Part shown: positions 1 to 5,357 of the stretch, in pieces
Numbering within the stretch: position 1 is the stretch's first letter
Layout: each line of letters opens with the position of its first letter
Assembly (NCBI GenBank): GCA_900551365.1
Contig: URVZ01000063.1
Coordinates: forward strand, 1 to 10,078
From: an uncultured Collinsella sp.
GTDB lineage: Bacteria; Actinomycetota; Coriobacteriia; Coriobacteriales; Coriobacteriaceae
DNA length: 10,078 nucleotides
Reading direction: 5' to 3'
The notes under the pieces: model-generated
The model's database searches: none
Told to the model about the DNA's origin: nothing
The model's input: the letters and a program-made list of their open reading frames with translations, nothing else
Position numbers and translations under genes: made by a program

Positions 1-215
1 AGGGCCCGGGAATACCCAAGCAGTACCGTGAGAGCATCTTCCAGCCGTTCTTTCGTCTAGACAAATCCCGCAGCAGGGCATACGGCGGTGCAGGACTCGG
101 ACTAGCGCTCGTTTGGGAGATTACAACGCTTCACGGTGGCACGGTAGAGGTCGAAGCAAGTTCTGAGAACGGGACCGTGATGCTCGTGACCCTCTCAAAG
201 GGGGCCACCACGTGA
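1..215 (+). CDS. Sensor histidine kinase, C-terminal fragment (window edge)
   Basis: This is the last 70 residues of a two-component sensor kinase whose 5' part lies outside the window; the first complete codon is at position 3 and the TGA stop is at 213-215. The end of the HATPase_c (ATP-binding) domain is visible in order. First comes the remains of the G1 box (GPGIP). The F box follows (IFQPFFRLDKSRS), and then the G2 box (GGAGLGLALV). The closing strands read HGGTVEVEAS and MLVTLSKG, the usual end of these kinases. In the family this domain binds ATP and phosphorylates the conserved His in the same dimer. Its response regulator is presumably upstream and is not visible. Nothing after the stop resembles an operon partner, because only gene remnants follow. 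The call is secure at family level; the signal sensed cannot be deduced. Confidence 0.9.
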   Translation, partial: GPGIPKQYRESIFQPFFRLDKSRSRAYGGAGLGLALVWEITTLHGGTVEVEASSENGTVMLVTLSKGATT

Positions 216-245
216 TCCGACTGTCCAGGAATCCCACTCGACATT

Positions 246-713
246 GTGAAACGCGTCCCAAAACTTGGACATGAGAAATGGGAGAGAGTTCGCATCTATG
301 CCGAGGACGAAGTCCTGGCGGGGATTCAGGATGCGCAGAGGAAGCTTGCGGCAGAAAACCCCGACAGAGTCGTGACCGTCGGCGGCAACTGTATGGTGTC
401 GCCTGCCCTCTTCGATTACCTGCACGGGAAATACGAGAACGTTGGAATCGTCTGGATCTATGCGCATCCGGATGTATCCACGCTGAATGATGGCTACCCC
501 AACGCTCACGCCATGGTACTTGGCAGCCTTTTGGAACAGGGTGCACCGCAACTCGTTTCGCGGATGCGGCATCCGGTGTTTAAGCCGAGCGATGTCCTGC
601 ATGTCGGGCTACAGCAGCTCCACGACTATCAGGAGGTTTGCTTAAACAAGCATAGGTGTTGCGGTTTTAGCCGATGTCCTCATGGAGGAAAACGACATGC
701 TGGGTCTGTCTGA
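246..713 (+). pseudogene. Arginase/ureohydrolase-family remnant, truncated at both ends
   Basis: The reading frame is open from just after the kinase stop (216); a GTG at 246 is the first formal start, but no convincing RBS precedes it. The arginase-family core is recognisable: a helix, VVTVGGNCMVSPALFDYLHG, then NVGIVWIYAHPDVSTLND, then NAHAMVLGSLLEQG and VLHVGLQQLHDYQE. Known members are about 300 aa. Here roughly the first 80 residues and the whole C-terminal part, which carries the second set of metal-binding aspartates (DxDxxDP), are missing. Two core metal positions are also altered: GGDH reads GGNC, and the first Asp of DAHPD is Tyr (YAHPD). GGNC may be a subfamily variant, but the Asp-to-Tyr change argues against metal binding. 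After about 650 the family-like sequence ends; a second frame reads GVAVLADVLMEEND up to a TAA at 714-716, suggesting a further frameshift. I read this as a dead fragment, not an active arginase. Confidence 0.75.
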
Positions 714-730
714 TTAAAGTCCAACAGTTT

Positions 731-1010
731 CCATGAGGCATCTAGCGCGGTAAAAGCTAAAGACCCGGGAGACCCCAAACTGTCAACCATCTTTACGGGT
801 GCAAGGGAAACGGGCAAGACAGCCCCCTCTCGCTCCTATCCGAAACGGCGCTTGAACACGGCTGGATTGCAGCGAATGTCTCCGCCATGCCCGGCATGCT
901 CGAAGATATCATCGAGCACACAAAGGAGGCCGCAGGCCGTTACCTCTCGCAGCCCCATACACGCGTGAGCGGAGTTCAAGTTGGGCAGCGGGGCGGTTTA
1001 GCGCGCCAAT
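731..1010 (+). pseudogene. ATP-binding (AAA-type) protein remnant, frameshifted
   Basis: In the frame of position 762 the sequence reads GDPKLSTIFTGARETGKT, a P-loop (Walker A GxxxxGKT, about 798-821) in the setting typical of a large family of bacterial AAA-type ATP-binding proteins of unknown role. The frame then breaks in the C-rich tract at 823-828. It resumes at about 829 in another frame as SLLSETALEHGWIAANVSAMPGMLEDIIEHT and continues to TRVSGVQVG near 1000. Removing two C residues from the tract joins the halves as TGKTALSLLSE, which fits the family pattern. No start codon or RBS is evident, and Walker B, sensor and C-terminal regions are absent. The remnant directly abuts the arginase fragment. 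It is a decayed gene. The family call rests on the Walker A context and the conserved stretch after it. Confidence 0.7.
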
Positions 1011-1242
1011 ATAATCAAATCGTGCACTTCCATAGCCTCTCGTCTACGTGGTGTACCGTCGTCTCCCCTTTTATCAGAGTTGGGCGATTTTCAGGCACCC
1101 GAGCTGAACTCAAATTGAACTCAACGATGCCTTATCGGTCGAGGGCGTCCTAGCGAGAATATACAGAGGCGCACATTTCGCAGGGAACCTCCCATTCGTT
1201 ATCATATCGGGATGCTGTCAAGGCAGCGTCAATGCGTTCGAC
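1011..1242. other. Gene-free stretch between remnants
   Basis: There is no intact gene. One plus-strand frame (about 1119-1215) reads LNDALSVEGVLARIYRGAH and then FAGNLPFVIISG, which has coding character and could be further decayed sequence, possibly of the ATPase upstream. I could not assign it. No terminator hairpin, tRNA or repeat is obvious here. Confidence 0.4.
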
Positions 1243-1926
1243 CTACACCTTCTCGCTTTTCGAGGCCTCGTCTGCAGGACCATCGGAATCGATACGGAAT
1301 CGATCGGCATACCATTCATCCGAAGCAATCACCTTATGGAGCATCTGGAGATGCAGGTCGACATAGTGGCAGAACGCCTTGCCGCATTCCACGAGAGGCG
1401 CATTGTTTCTCTCGTTGGGCTCGGCTCCAAAATTAAACTCGACCTCATAGCCCTCCCCAGGCACACCCATGCTCGGCAGAATATCAATGGAGAAGTGGAC
1501 GAATCCAGACGTCACCTTGTATACATCTTTTACCTTTGGATTGAACTTCTCGAGTAAGTCTTGAAGTCTTCCATCGGACATCTTCTCACCCGAGAAATCT
1601 TTCAGCTTGTTCACAGGCACACCTTGAAACGCCTGCTTGAGAAAGTCATCCTGGTCTTCGGCGGCGAACAATGCGAATGTCCGCAGGCAGACTCCAACCT
1701 GTGCGCGGAGAAGCTGGGCGACGCAAACAAGATTCCTCGACTCGAGCATGGAGATGAATCCGTCTATCAGTCTCATCGCATACTCAGAGGAGGATGCCAG
1801 ATATAGATCCCATTGGGTAAAGTCGCCGTTCATGAAGGGAATCACTGCATTGCGCTCGGCGACTCTCAAGGCACTCAGGCTTTGTTCTATTTTCTCAGCT
1901 TCTTGTTTGAACTGTTCGCTATCCAA
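1243..1926 (-). CDS. Uncharacterised helical protein (227 aa)
   Basis: This is an intact 227-aa cytoplasmic protein with no signal peptide or membrane helix. I chose the TTG start at 1924-1926. A GGGGG run lies 5 nt upstream, the frame has no ATG or GTG before it, and the first 30 residues form a plausible amphipathic helix. The next in-frame ATG (residue 32, MNGDF) is a possible alternative. The protein looks mostly alpha-helical. Notable stretches are LLRAQVGVCLRTFALF (about 72-87), a KLKDFSGEKMSD loop (about 107-118) and VYKVTSGFVHFS (about 135-146). I associate this arrangement, an Arg-rich helix followed by a KLKD/GEKM loop and a (S/T)SGF(V/I)H motif, with a scattered family of unannotated proteins, possibly HEPN-like. 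No catalytic function can be claimed. It sits between pseudogenes and is visibly more A/T-rich than the flanking genes, which suggests acquisition by transfer. Confidence 0.7.
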   Translation of the reverse strand: MDSEQFKQEAEKIEQSLSALRVAERNAVIPFMNGDFTQWDLYLASSSEYAMRLIDGFISMLESRNLVCVAQLLRAQVGVCLRTFALFAAEDQDDFLKQAFQGVPVNKLKDFSGEKMSDGRLQDLLEKFNPKVKDVYKVTSGFVHFSIDILPSMGVPGEGYEVEFNFGAEPNERNNAPLVECGKAFCHYVDLHLQMLHKVIASDEWYADRFRIDSDGPADEASKSEKV

Positions 1927-1980
1927 AATGCCCCCAAATGCCGGCTTCTCAACAAATCAAAAAAGCAAGAGAGACAGAGA

Positions 1981-2178
1981 TTAGGTTCCTGCTCCACTGA
2001 ACCCGCGCTTCCAGTCGAGACACTCCTCCTCGAAAATCTCCCCAGAGTCCCGTCTCTCGCGCCCCTCACGGAACTGTCCATATCAGTGTAGCCAATCCAA
2101 GCACAGCCCCACCGCACGGCCCAGTCGCTTCCGGTCCTGCGTGGCCCCGTGAAGGCGGAAGGGCGTGGTTGTCGTCAT
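1981..2178 (-). pseudogene. Short reading frame with good RBS, interrupted by TGA
   Basis: On the minus strand an ATG at 2176-2178 follows a strong purine-rich RBS (AGGAGAAAGGAGCGCG). It starts MTTTTPFRLHGATQDRKRLG and continues RAVGLCLDWLH to a TGA at 2083-2085 (31 aa). The same frame goes on after the TGA as YGQFREGRERRDSGEIFEE, then ECLDWKRGFSGAGT, ending at a TAA (1981-1983). Either this is a tiny 31-aa protein, or the start of a gene whose remainder was replaced by foreign or decayed sequence. I favour the latter because the upstream half has the base composition of the padR operon and the downstream half leads into the A/T-richer insert. The product is not recognised. It lies on the same strand 161 nt beyond the last padR-operon gene and could once have belonged to that operon. 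Confidence 0.4.
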
Positions 2179-2339
2179 CGCGCTCCTTTCTCCTCGTACC
2201 TTTTTGGGCATGCGTCACGGGCCCCCGCGCGGCGCTGAGAGCGAATCGGCGCAGGCTTGGGGCCAGTTGCGTAGAGGTTGAGGTTCGGGTTTCGCCGGCT
2301 TACGCAGCTTGGCGGGCAGAGCGCCCGGGCTCGCTGCGC

Positions 2340-2594
2340 CTAGGGCGCGGCGGGATCCGCGACGCCGGAGGTGTCGATCTCGCCCAGATTGGCGAGCTGG
2401 CTGATGAACGGGATACTCTCGTGTTCGTCCACCTCGACGCCGCCGAGCACGATGGTGCTGTCGCGCGTGTCGATTTGGGTTGTGAACACGGCCGGGTCGA
2501 AGCCCGAAGCGATAAAGCCAATGCCCGCAAGGACAACACCCGCGGCAACGAGCCCGCCCGCCACGGCGAGGTAGATCTTCTTCGCGCTGGTCAT
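2340..2594 (-). CDS. Short single-TM membrane protein, third gene of padR operon
   Basis: This 84-aa protein has a lysine at positions 5-6 followed by one hydrophobic helix (about 7-30: IYLAVAGGLVAAGVV and beyond), then a polar extracytoplasmic segment (FDPAVFTTQIDTRDSTIVLG). It resembles the N-terminal anchor and first strands of DUF4097-type (putative adhesin) proteins, which commonly accompany PadR and DUF1700 genes but are much longer (about 250-350 aa). Here it stops at a TAG (2340-2342) after an Ala/Pro tail. It is either a naturally short relative or a truncated DUF4097 gene. I chose the ATG at 2592-2594 because AGGAG sits 8 nt upstream; the in-frame GTG three codons earlier would have its RBS too close. 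It begins 15 nt after the DUF1700 stop, so co-transcription is very likely. Its function is unknown; the family is thought to act at the envelope. Confidence 0.7.
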   Translation of the reverse strand: MTSAKKIYLAVAGGLVAAGVVLAGIGFIASGFDPAVFTTQIDTRDSTIVLGGVEVDEHESIPFISQLANLGEIDTSGVADPAAP

Positions 2595-2609
2595 GGTACT
2601 CACTCCTTT

Positions 2610-3233
2610 CTACGCCGCGAGATGCGCGGCAGCGCCGCCCTTCTCGCCCTTACCCTTCCAGAAGGGCGAGGCGGCCTTCCTCGCCCAGAGCGCCGAGAGG
2701 CGCGCAATTTGTTTTGAGGCGGCCCAAGCGCCAGCACCAACGAAGAGCGCCACGCCGACGAGGCCGAGCCCCACGCCCGCCGAGGCGAGGGCGTACGGGA
2801 AGTGGCCGATGGTGACGCCGCTTACGGCAAACAGGAGCTCAACTACGCCCACGCCCCCGAGTGCCGCCGCGACGATCCACACGCAGAGCGCCAGCACCCA
2901 GATGCAGATATAGACCGTGACGACCACGGCGGCGAAGGCGGCGAGCAGCGGCACCCACACCGGGGAGCCCACGATGGTCAGCACCCACAGCAGCGCGGTG
3001 CTGCGCTGGCGCGTCCTCGCGATCGCGCGCGGCACGGCGGGCAGGTCGTCGAGCGTGGCCTCCGCCACCTCGCCGGGCGTGCCCATGGCGGCCACGGCCT
3101 CCTCCTCGCTCATACCGTCCTCCATGCGATCGGCGATGGCCTCCGCATAGAACGCCTTGGTCTCCTCCACCTGCTCGGCCGGCAGGCAGGCGAGCAGCTC
3201 GCCCAACCGGCCCAGAAACTCATCACGCGTCAT
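2610..3233 (-). CDS. DUF1700 (HAAS-type) multi-pass membrane protein
   Basis: This 207-aa protein has an N-terminal cytoplasmic helical domain (about 1-65: MTRDEFLGRLGELLACLP and a EEEAVAAMGTPGEVA motif) typical of DUF1700/HAAS proteins. A linker follows, and then about four hydrophobic segments (roughly 80-100, 101-130, 131-150, 155-175) and a basic Lys/Gly-rich tail. In this family the soluble domain is coupled to PadR repressors encoded next door, and the pair is proposed to sense membrane or envelope state; the mechanism is not settled. I chose the ATG at 3231-3233: GAGGGG lies 6 nt before it and homologues begin M(T/N)(R/K)xEFL. The upstream in-frame TTG is less likely. The gene overlaps the end of padR by 11 nt (3223-3233), indicating translational coupling. 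The stop is at 2610-2612. Confidence 0.9.
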   Translation of the reverse strand: MTRDEFLGRLGELLACLPAEQVEETKAFYAEAIADRMEDGMSEEEAVAAMGTPGEVAEATLDDLPAVPRAIARTRQRSTALLWVLTIVGSPVWVPLLAAFAAVVVTVYICIWVLALCVWIVAAALGGVGVVELLFAVSGVTIGHFPYALASAGVGLGLVGVALFVGAGAWAASKQIARLSALWARKAASPFWKGKGEKGGAAAHLAA

Positions 3234-3540
3234 GGTGCGCCCCCTCAACGTATGCGTAAATCTCCCGTACGGACGGCCACTCGGCCAGGAACTCCTCGAT
3301 GCGCGCTCGCCCGTCGTCCGTGATGCGGTAGTACCGGCGCAGCCGCCCGTTGTGCTCGGCGGAGCGCGCCGTGATGCACCCGGCCTTCTCCAGGCGCTTG
3401 AGCAGCGGGTAGAGCGTCGACTCCGTGAGCCCCATGCTCGCCGGTACGTCCTTCACGATCTGGTAGCCGTAGGACTCCTCGCCGGAGACGGCCGCGAGCA
3501 CGCAGGCCTCCAGGAAGCCGCGCTTCATCTGTGCCTCCAT
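3223..3540 (-). CDS. PadR-family transcriptional repressor
   Basis: This is a 105-aa winged-helix regulator of the short PadR subfamily 2 type. Conserved features are MKRGFLEACVLAAVSGEES near the N-terminus, then YGYQIVKDV, then the recognition-helix stretch LTESTLYPLLKRLEKAGCI. The wing reads NGRLRRYYRITDDGRAR, and a short C-terminal dimerisation helix ends the protein (LAEWPSVREI). In this family the dimer binds an operator over its own promoter and is released by ligand or partner binding. The start at ATG 3538-3540 has a strong RBS (GAGGAGG) 7-8 nt upstream; a longer start at 3561 would place the start codon inside the promoter region. It is the first gene of a three-gene operon with the DUF1700 and short TM proteins, and the TA-rich element just upstream is a natural site for autoregulation. 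Confidence 0.92.
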   Translation of the reverse strand: MEAQMKRGFLEACVLAAVSGEESYGYQIVKDVPASMGLTESTLYPLLKRLEKAGCITARSAEHNGRLRRYYRITDDGRARIEEFLAEWPSVREIYAYVEGAHHDA

Positions 3541-3561
3541 CCGCACACCTCCTCTCGTCAT

Positions 3562-3591
3562 ATACTATGCTATACACACTATACGATGCAA
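3562..3591 (-). promoter_or_regulatory. Probable padR operon promoter and operator
   Basis: Read on the minus strand, TTGCAT (3586-3591) and TAGTAT (3562-3567) are spaced by 18 nt and match a housekeeping-type -35/-10. They lie about 20 nt before the padR start region. The stretch between them is unusually A/T-rich with repeated TATA/ACTAT units (TATAGTGTGTATAGC, ATAGTATA), giving partial symmetry of the kind PadR repressors use for autoregulation. The promoter call is by inspection, and the operator role is inferred from the family. Confidence 0.5.
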
Positions 3592-3703
3592 GGTATTAGA
3601 CGTCAACTCTCATCGCGAAGATTCTCCGGCCCCTGCGCGCTGCGAACGTGATGTCGCGGGGCGGTTGGCATTATGCATGAAACGTCAAGTAACGCTCTTT
3701 TGA
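3592..3703. other. Intergenic region upstream of padR
   Basis: There is no intact gene. A short plus-strand open frame (about 3605-3680) ends in ILRPLRAANVMSRGGWHYA and a TGA, and could be the tail of a lost gene. I see no recognisable RNA gene. Confidence 0.3.
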
Positions 3704-4055
3704 TCCACTTCCACTCGGCCCCATTCGCCTTGCACAACGCCCCCTTTCAACCTTGGGTTCAAGAGAGCCGCTAGGCTGGACGTGCCGGACGGTAAAGTCC
3801 TGGACGCCATGGTGGACTTCTCCGATGTCAGGGGGGGTCATAGGTCTACGCCGATGGAGGCCCACGTACGCGGCAGGGCTCGCCCGTCACCGCTGGTCGC
3901 CGGACGGCCGCCACGCCTCGCTCGCCAACGCACAGGCAACAGCAGCAGTCCAGCGCTGGCTGGAGACGCCGGAATGCCCAGAAGATGCGTTTCCCATCGC
4001 TGCGACAGAGCTTTTTGCAGGGGTGGCAATTTTTCCGAATGCCAAGGTCAGCTAG
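3704..4055 (+). pseudogene. Unidentified gene remnant broken in a G7 tract
   Basis: Two overlapping plus-strand frames read as one protein if a single G is removed from the seven-G run at 3831-3837. The first half ends RLDVPDGKVLDAMVDFSDVRG (frame of 3782). The second half (frame of 3753) continues VIGLRRWRPTYAAGLARH, then RWSPDGRHASLANAQATAAVQRW, then PIAATELFAGVAIFPNAKVS, to a TAG at 4053-4055. Both halves have natural-looking composition and no internal stop. There is no credible start or RBS: the frame is open back to a TGA at 3701-3703, and the GTG at 3782 lacks a Shine-Dalgarno. I therefore treat it as the 3' end of a truncated, frameshifted gene. I do not recognise the family. Its stop shares a CTAG with the stop of an opposing short frame. 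Confidence 0.5.
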
Positions 4056-4171
4056 GCTTCGGTAGCCACCTTGGGAGCATCGACAATAGACTCTTCCTTT
4101 ATACGTTCGGCATAATCGTAGGCGATACCAACAAATTCCAGTCCCGAGCAACAGGAGTACAATTGCTGCAT
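4052..4171 (-). other. Short minus-strand frame, possible gene tail or small ORF
   Basis: This is a 39-aa frame from ATG 4169-4171 to TAG 4052-4054, preceded by AGGTGG about 5 nt upstream. It reads LEFVGIAYDYAERIKEES and then IVDAPKVATEA, which looks like a genuine protein C-terminus. The frame is open further upstream, but there it runs antisense to the regulator gene. It may be a decayed 3' end or a small protein; no family is recognised. It converges on the remnant on the plus strand, and both stops fall on the same CTAG. Confidence 0.3.
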
Positions 4172-4197
4172 TGTTGCCACCTGATGGGAGATGGAAG

Positions 4198-5202
4198 ATG
4201 GACTGCGATGGCTACCCGCGCATTCCCATGCCGTTGATGTGCACCGCCTTTGTGCCGGGGCAGATTGACGCTGCGGTTGCAGGCATTTCCGACCCCAATT
4301 CGCGCGCCATTGCCACAGCAGAAGCGCTGTACTTTCGCGGGCAGGCCACCCTCGCTGCCAAGACGGCGCGCCCCTATCTTGACGCCACCGATCCCGCACT
4401 GCGCTATTCCGCATGCTTTATCTGCGGATACGCCAGTCTGTCGCTCAACCGTATCGCCGATGCCCGCCGTTGCCTTGCGGGCATCCTCGATACACCGGCC
4501 GACGAGGAATCGCCCGCCGTCCACGCCACGCATATCCTGTTCGCCTCCGCCGCGAGCGTCCTGCTGCACTTGCCTTCCCCGTATTCTGCCGAAGAGTTTT
4601 ATCCACTTGCGGCGCATCTACCCGAAGGCCTGCGCCTGTTCGCCAGCTATGTGATGGCGCACGCTTTATACCTGCGCGGCGAATACGGCCGCAGCCTGGG
4701 CATGGCGGAAAACGCCCTGATCATGAAACAAGGGAGCTATCCGATCTCGGAACTGTTCCTGCACCTGGCAGCTTCCATGGCATGCATGAGCCTCAAGGAC
4801 ATCGACGCCGCAAAAACGCACTTCGGAGTTGCTTGGAACATTGCGCGTCCCGACGGCCTTATCGAGCTCATTGGCGAGCATCACGGCCTTTTACAGGGGC
4901 TTATCGAGGCATGCCTAAAAACGCAATACCCTGACGACTTCGCGCGCATCATCGAGATCACGTACCGCTTCAGCTACGGCTGGCGGCGCATCCACAACCC
5001 CGATTCGGGCGAGGACGTTGCCGACGATCTAACGACCACGGAATTCACCATGGCCATGCTCGCCTGTCGTGGGTGGACCAACGCCGAAATCGCACGCCAT
5101 ATGGGAGTATCGCCGGGCACCGTCAAAAACCGCCTATCCGGCGTATACGCAAAGCTTGGCATCGGCACACGCGCCGAGCTGGTCGCGCATATGTTACGTT
5201 AG
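4198..5202 (+). CDS. LuxR-family transcriptional regulator with helical sensor region
   Basis: This is a 334-aa soluble regulator. Residues about 278-334 form a complete GerE/LuxR helix-turn-helix: LTTTEFTMAMLACRGWTNAEIA, then RHMGVSPGTVKNRLSGVYAKLGI, then TRAELVAHML. The NAEIA, S.GTVKNRL and YAKLGI positions are the conserved DNA-binding core. Residues about 25-265 are Ala/Leu-rich helical hairpins (for example ALYFRGQATLAAKTARPYL, ASLSLNRIADARRCLAGIL, HALYLRGEYGRSLGMAENAL), which look like TPR-type repeats. There is no receiver domain or membrane segment, so it is not a standard response regulator. I chose ATG 4198-4200, with GGGAG 7 nt upstream; an in-frame TTG at 4171 is possible but has no RBS. 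Similar LuxR genes sit beside large exported proteins throughout Coriobacteriia, and this one is 155 nt upstream of one on the same strand. It is probably its dedicated activator, which is an inference from position. Confidence 0.88.
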   Translation: MDCDGYPRIPMPLMCTAFVPGQIDAAVAGISDPNSRAIATAEALYFRGQATLAAKTARPYLDATDPALRYSACFICGYASLSLNRIADARRCLAGILDTPADEESPAVHATHILFASAASVLLHLPSPYSAEEFYPLAAHLPEGLRLFASYVMAHALYLRGEYGRSLGMAENALIMKQGSYPISELFLHLAASMACMSLKDIDAAKTHFGVAWNIARPDGLIELIGEHHGLLQGLIEACLKTQYPDDFARIIEITYRFSYGWRRIHNPDSGEDVADDLTTTEFTMAMLACRGWTNAEIARHMGVSPGTVKNRLSGVYAKLGIGTRAELVAHMLR

Positions 5203-5357
5203 CGACCGGACTACCAAGCGCATCGAACGCGTTCCGGAACCCGGCGCTTCGCTCGATCAATTTGGACATTTTGACCCTTGAACGGCACTACCGCCACGGG
5301 GCGCCTTCTCGCAAAATTGGATTATTTCCACCGATACCTGCGGGATGGGAGCCAAAG
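5203..5357 (+). promoter_or_regulatory. Intergenic control region with overlapping palindromes
   Basis: The 155-nt gap between the regulator and the surface protein gene contains GAACGCGTTC (5225-5234) and GTTCCGGAAC (5231-5240). Both are perfect 10-bp palindromes that share GTTC and form the alternating element GAACGCGTTCCGGAAC. It is preceded by CATCGAAC (5221-5228), an 8-mer seen again downstream. The arms are too short and lack a T-run, so a terminator is unlikely and an operator is more likely. I found -35-like hexamers (TTGGAC 5262, TTGACC 5271) but no well-spaced -10. The RBS GGGAG lies 7 nt before the surface protein ATG (5358). Confidence 0.45.

Noticed and set aside
2083..2085. In-frame TGA in the 1981-2178 reading frame as a recoded (selenocysteine) codon
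   Set aside because: No SECIS-like hairpin was evident directly after the TGA, the protein is not a known redox family, and truncation or decay explains it better.
2292..2330. GC-rich hairpin CGGGCAGAGCGCCCG after the short TM protein gene as a terminator
   Set aside because: The stem is only 5 bp and no T-run follows on either strand.
2169..2717. Plus-strand open frame of 182 aa opposite the padR operon
   Set aside because: It is antisense to well-supported operon genes and has typical shadow composition.
5225..5240. Overlapping palindromes as the regulator gene's terminator
   Set aside because: The arms are too short, hairpin loops would be absent, and no T-tract follows; an operator is more plausible.
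5073..5357. N-terminal extension of the surface protein by 95 residues into the regulator gene
   Set aside because: The extension is Arg/His-rich shadow sequence with no RBS, while ATG 5358 has a good RBS and is followed at once by a signal peptide.
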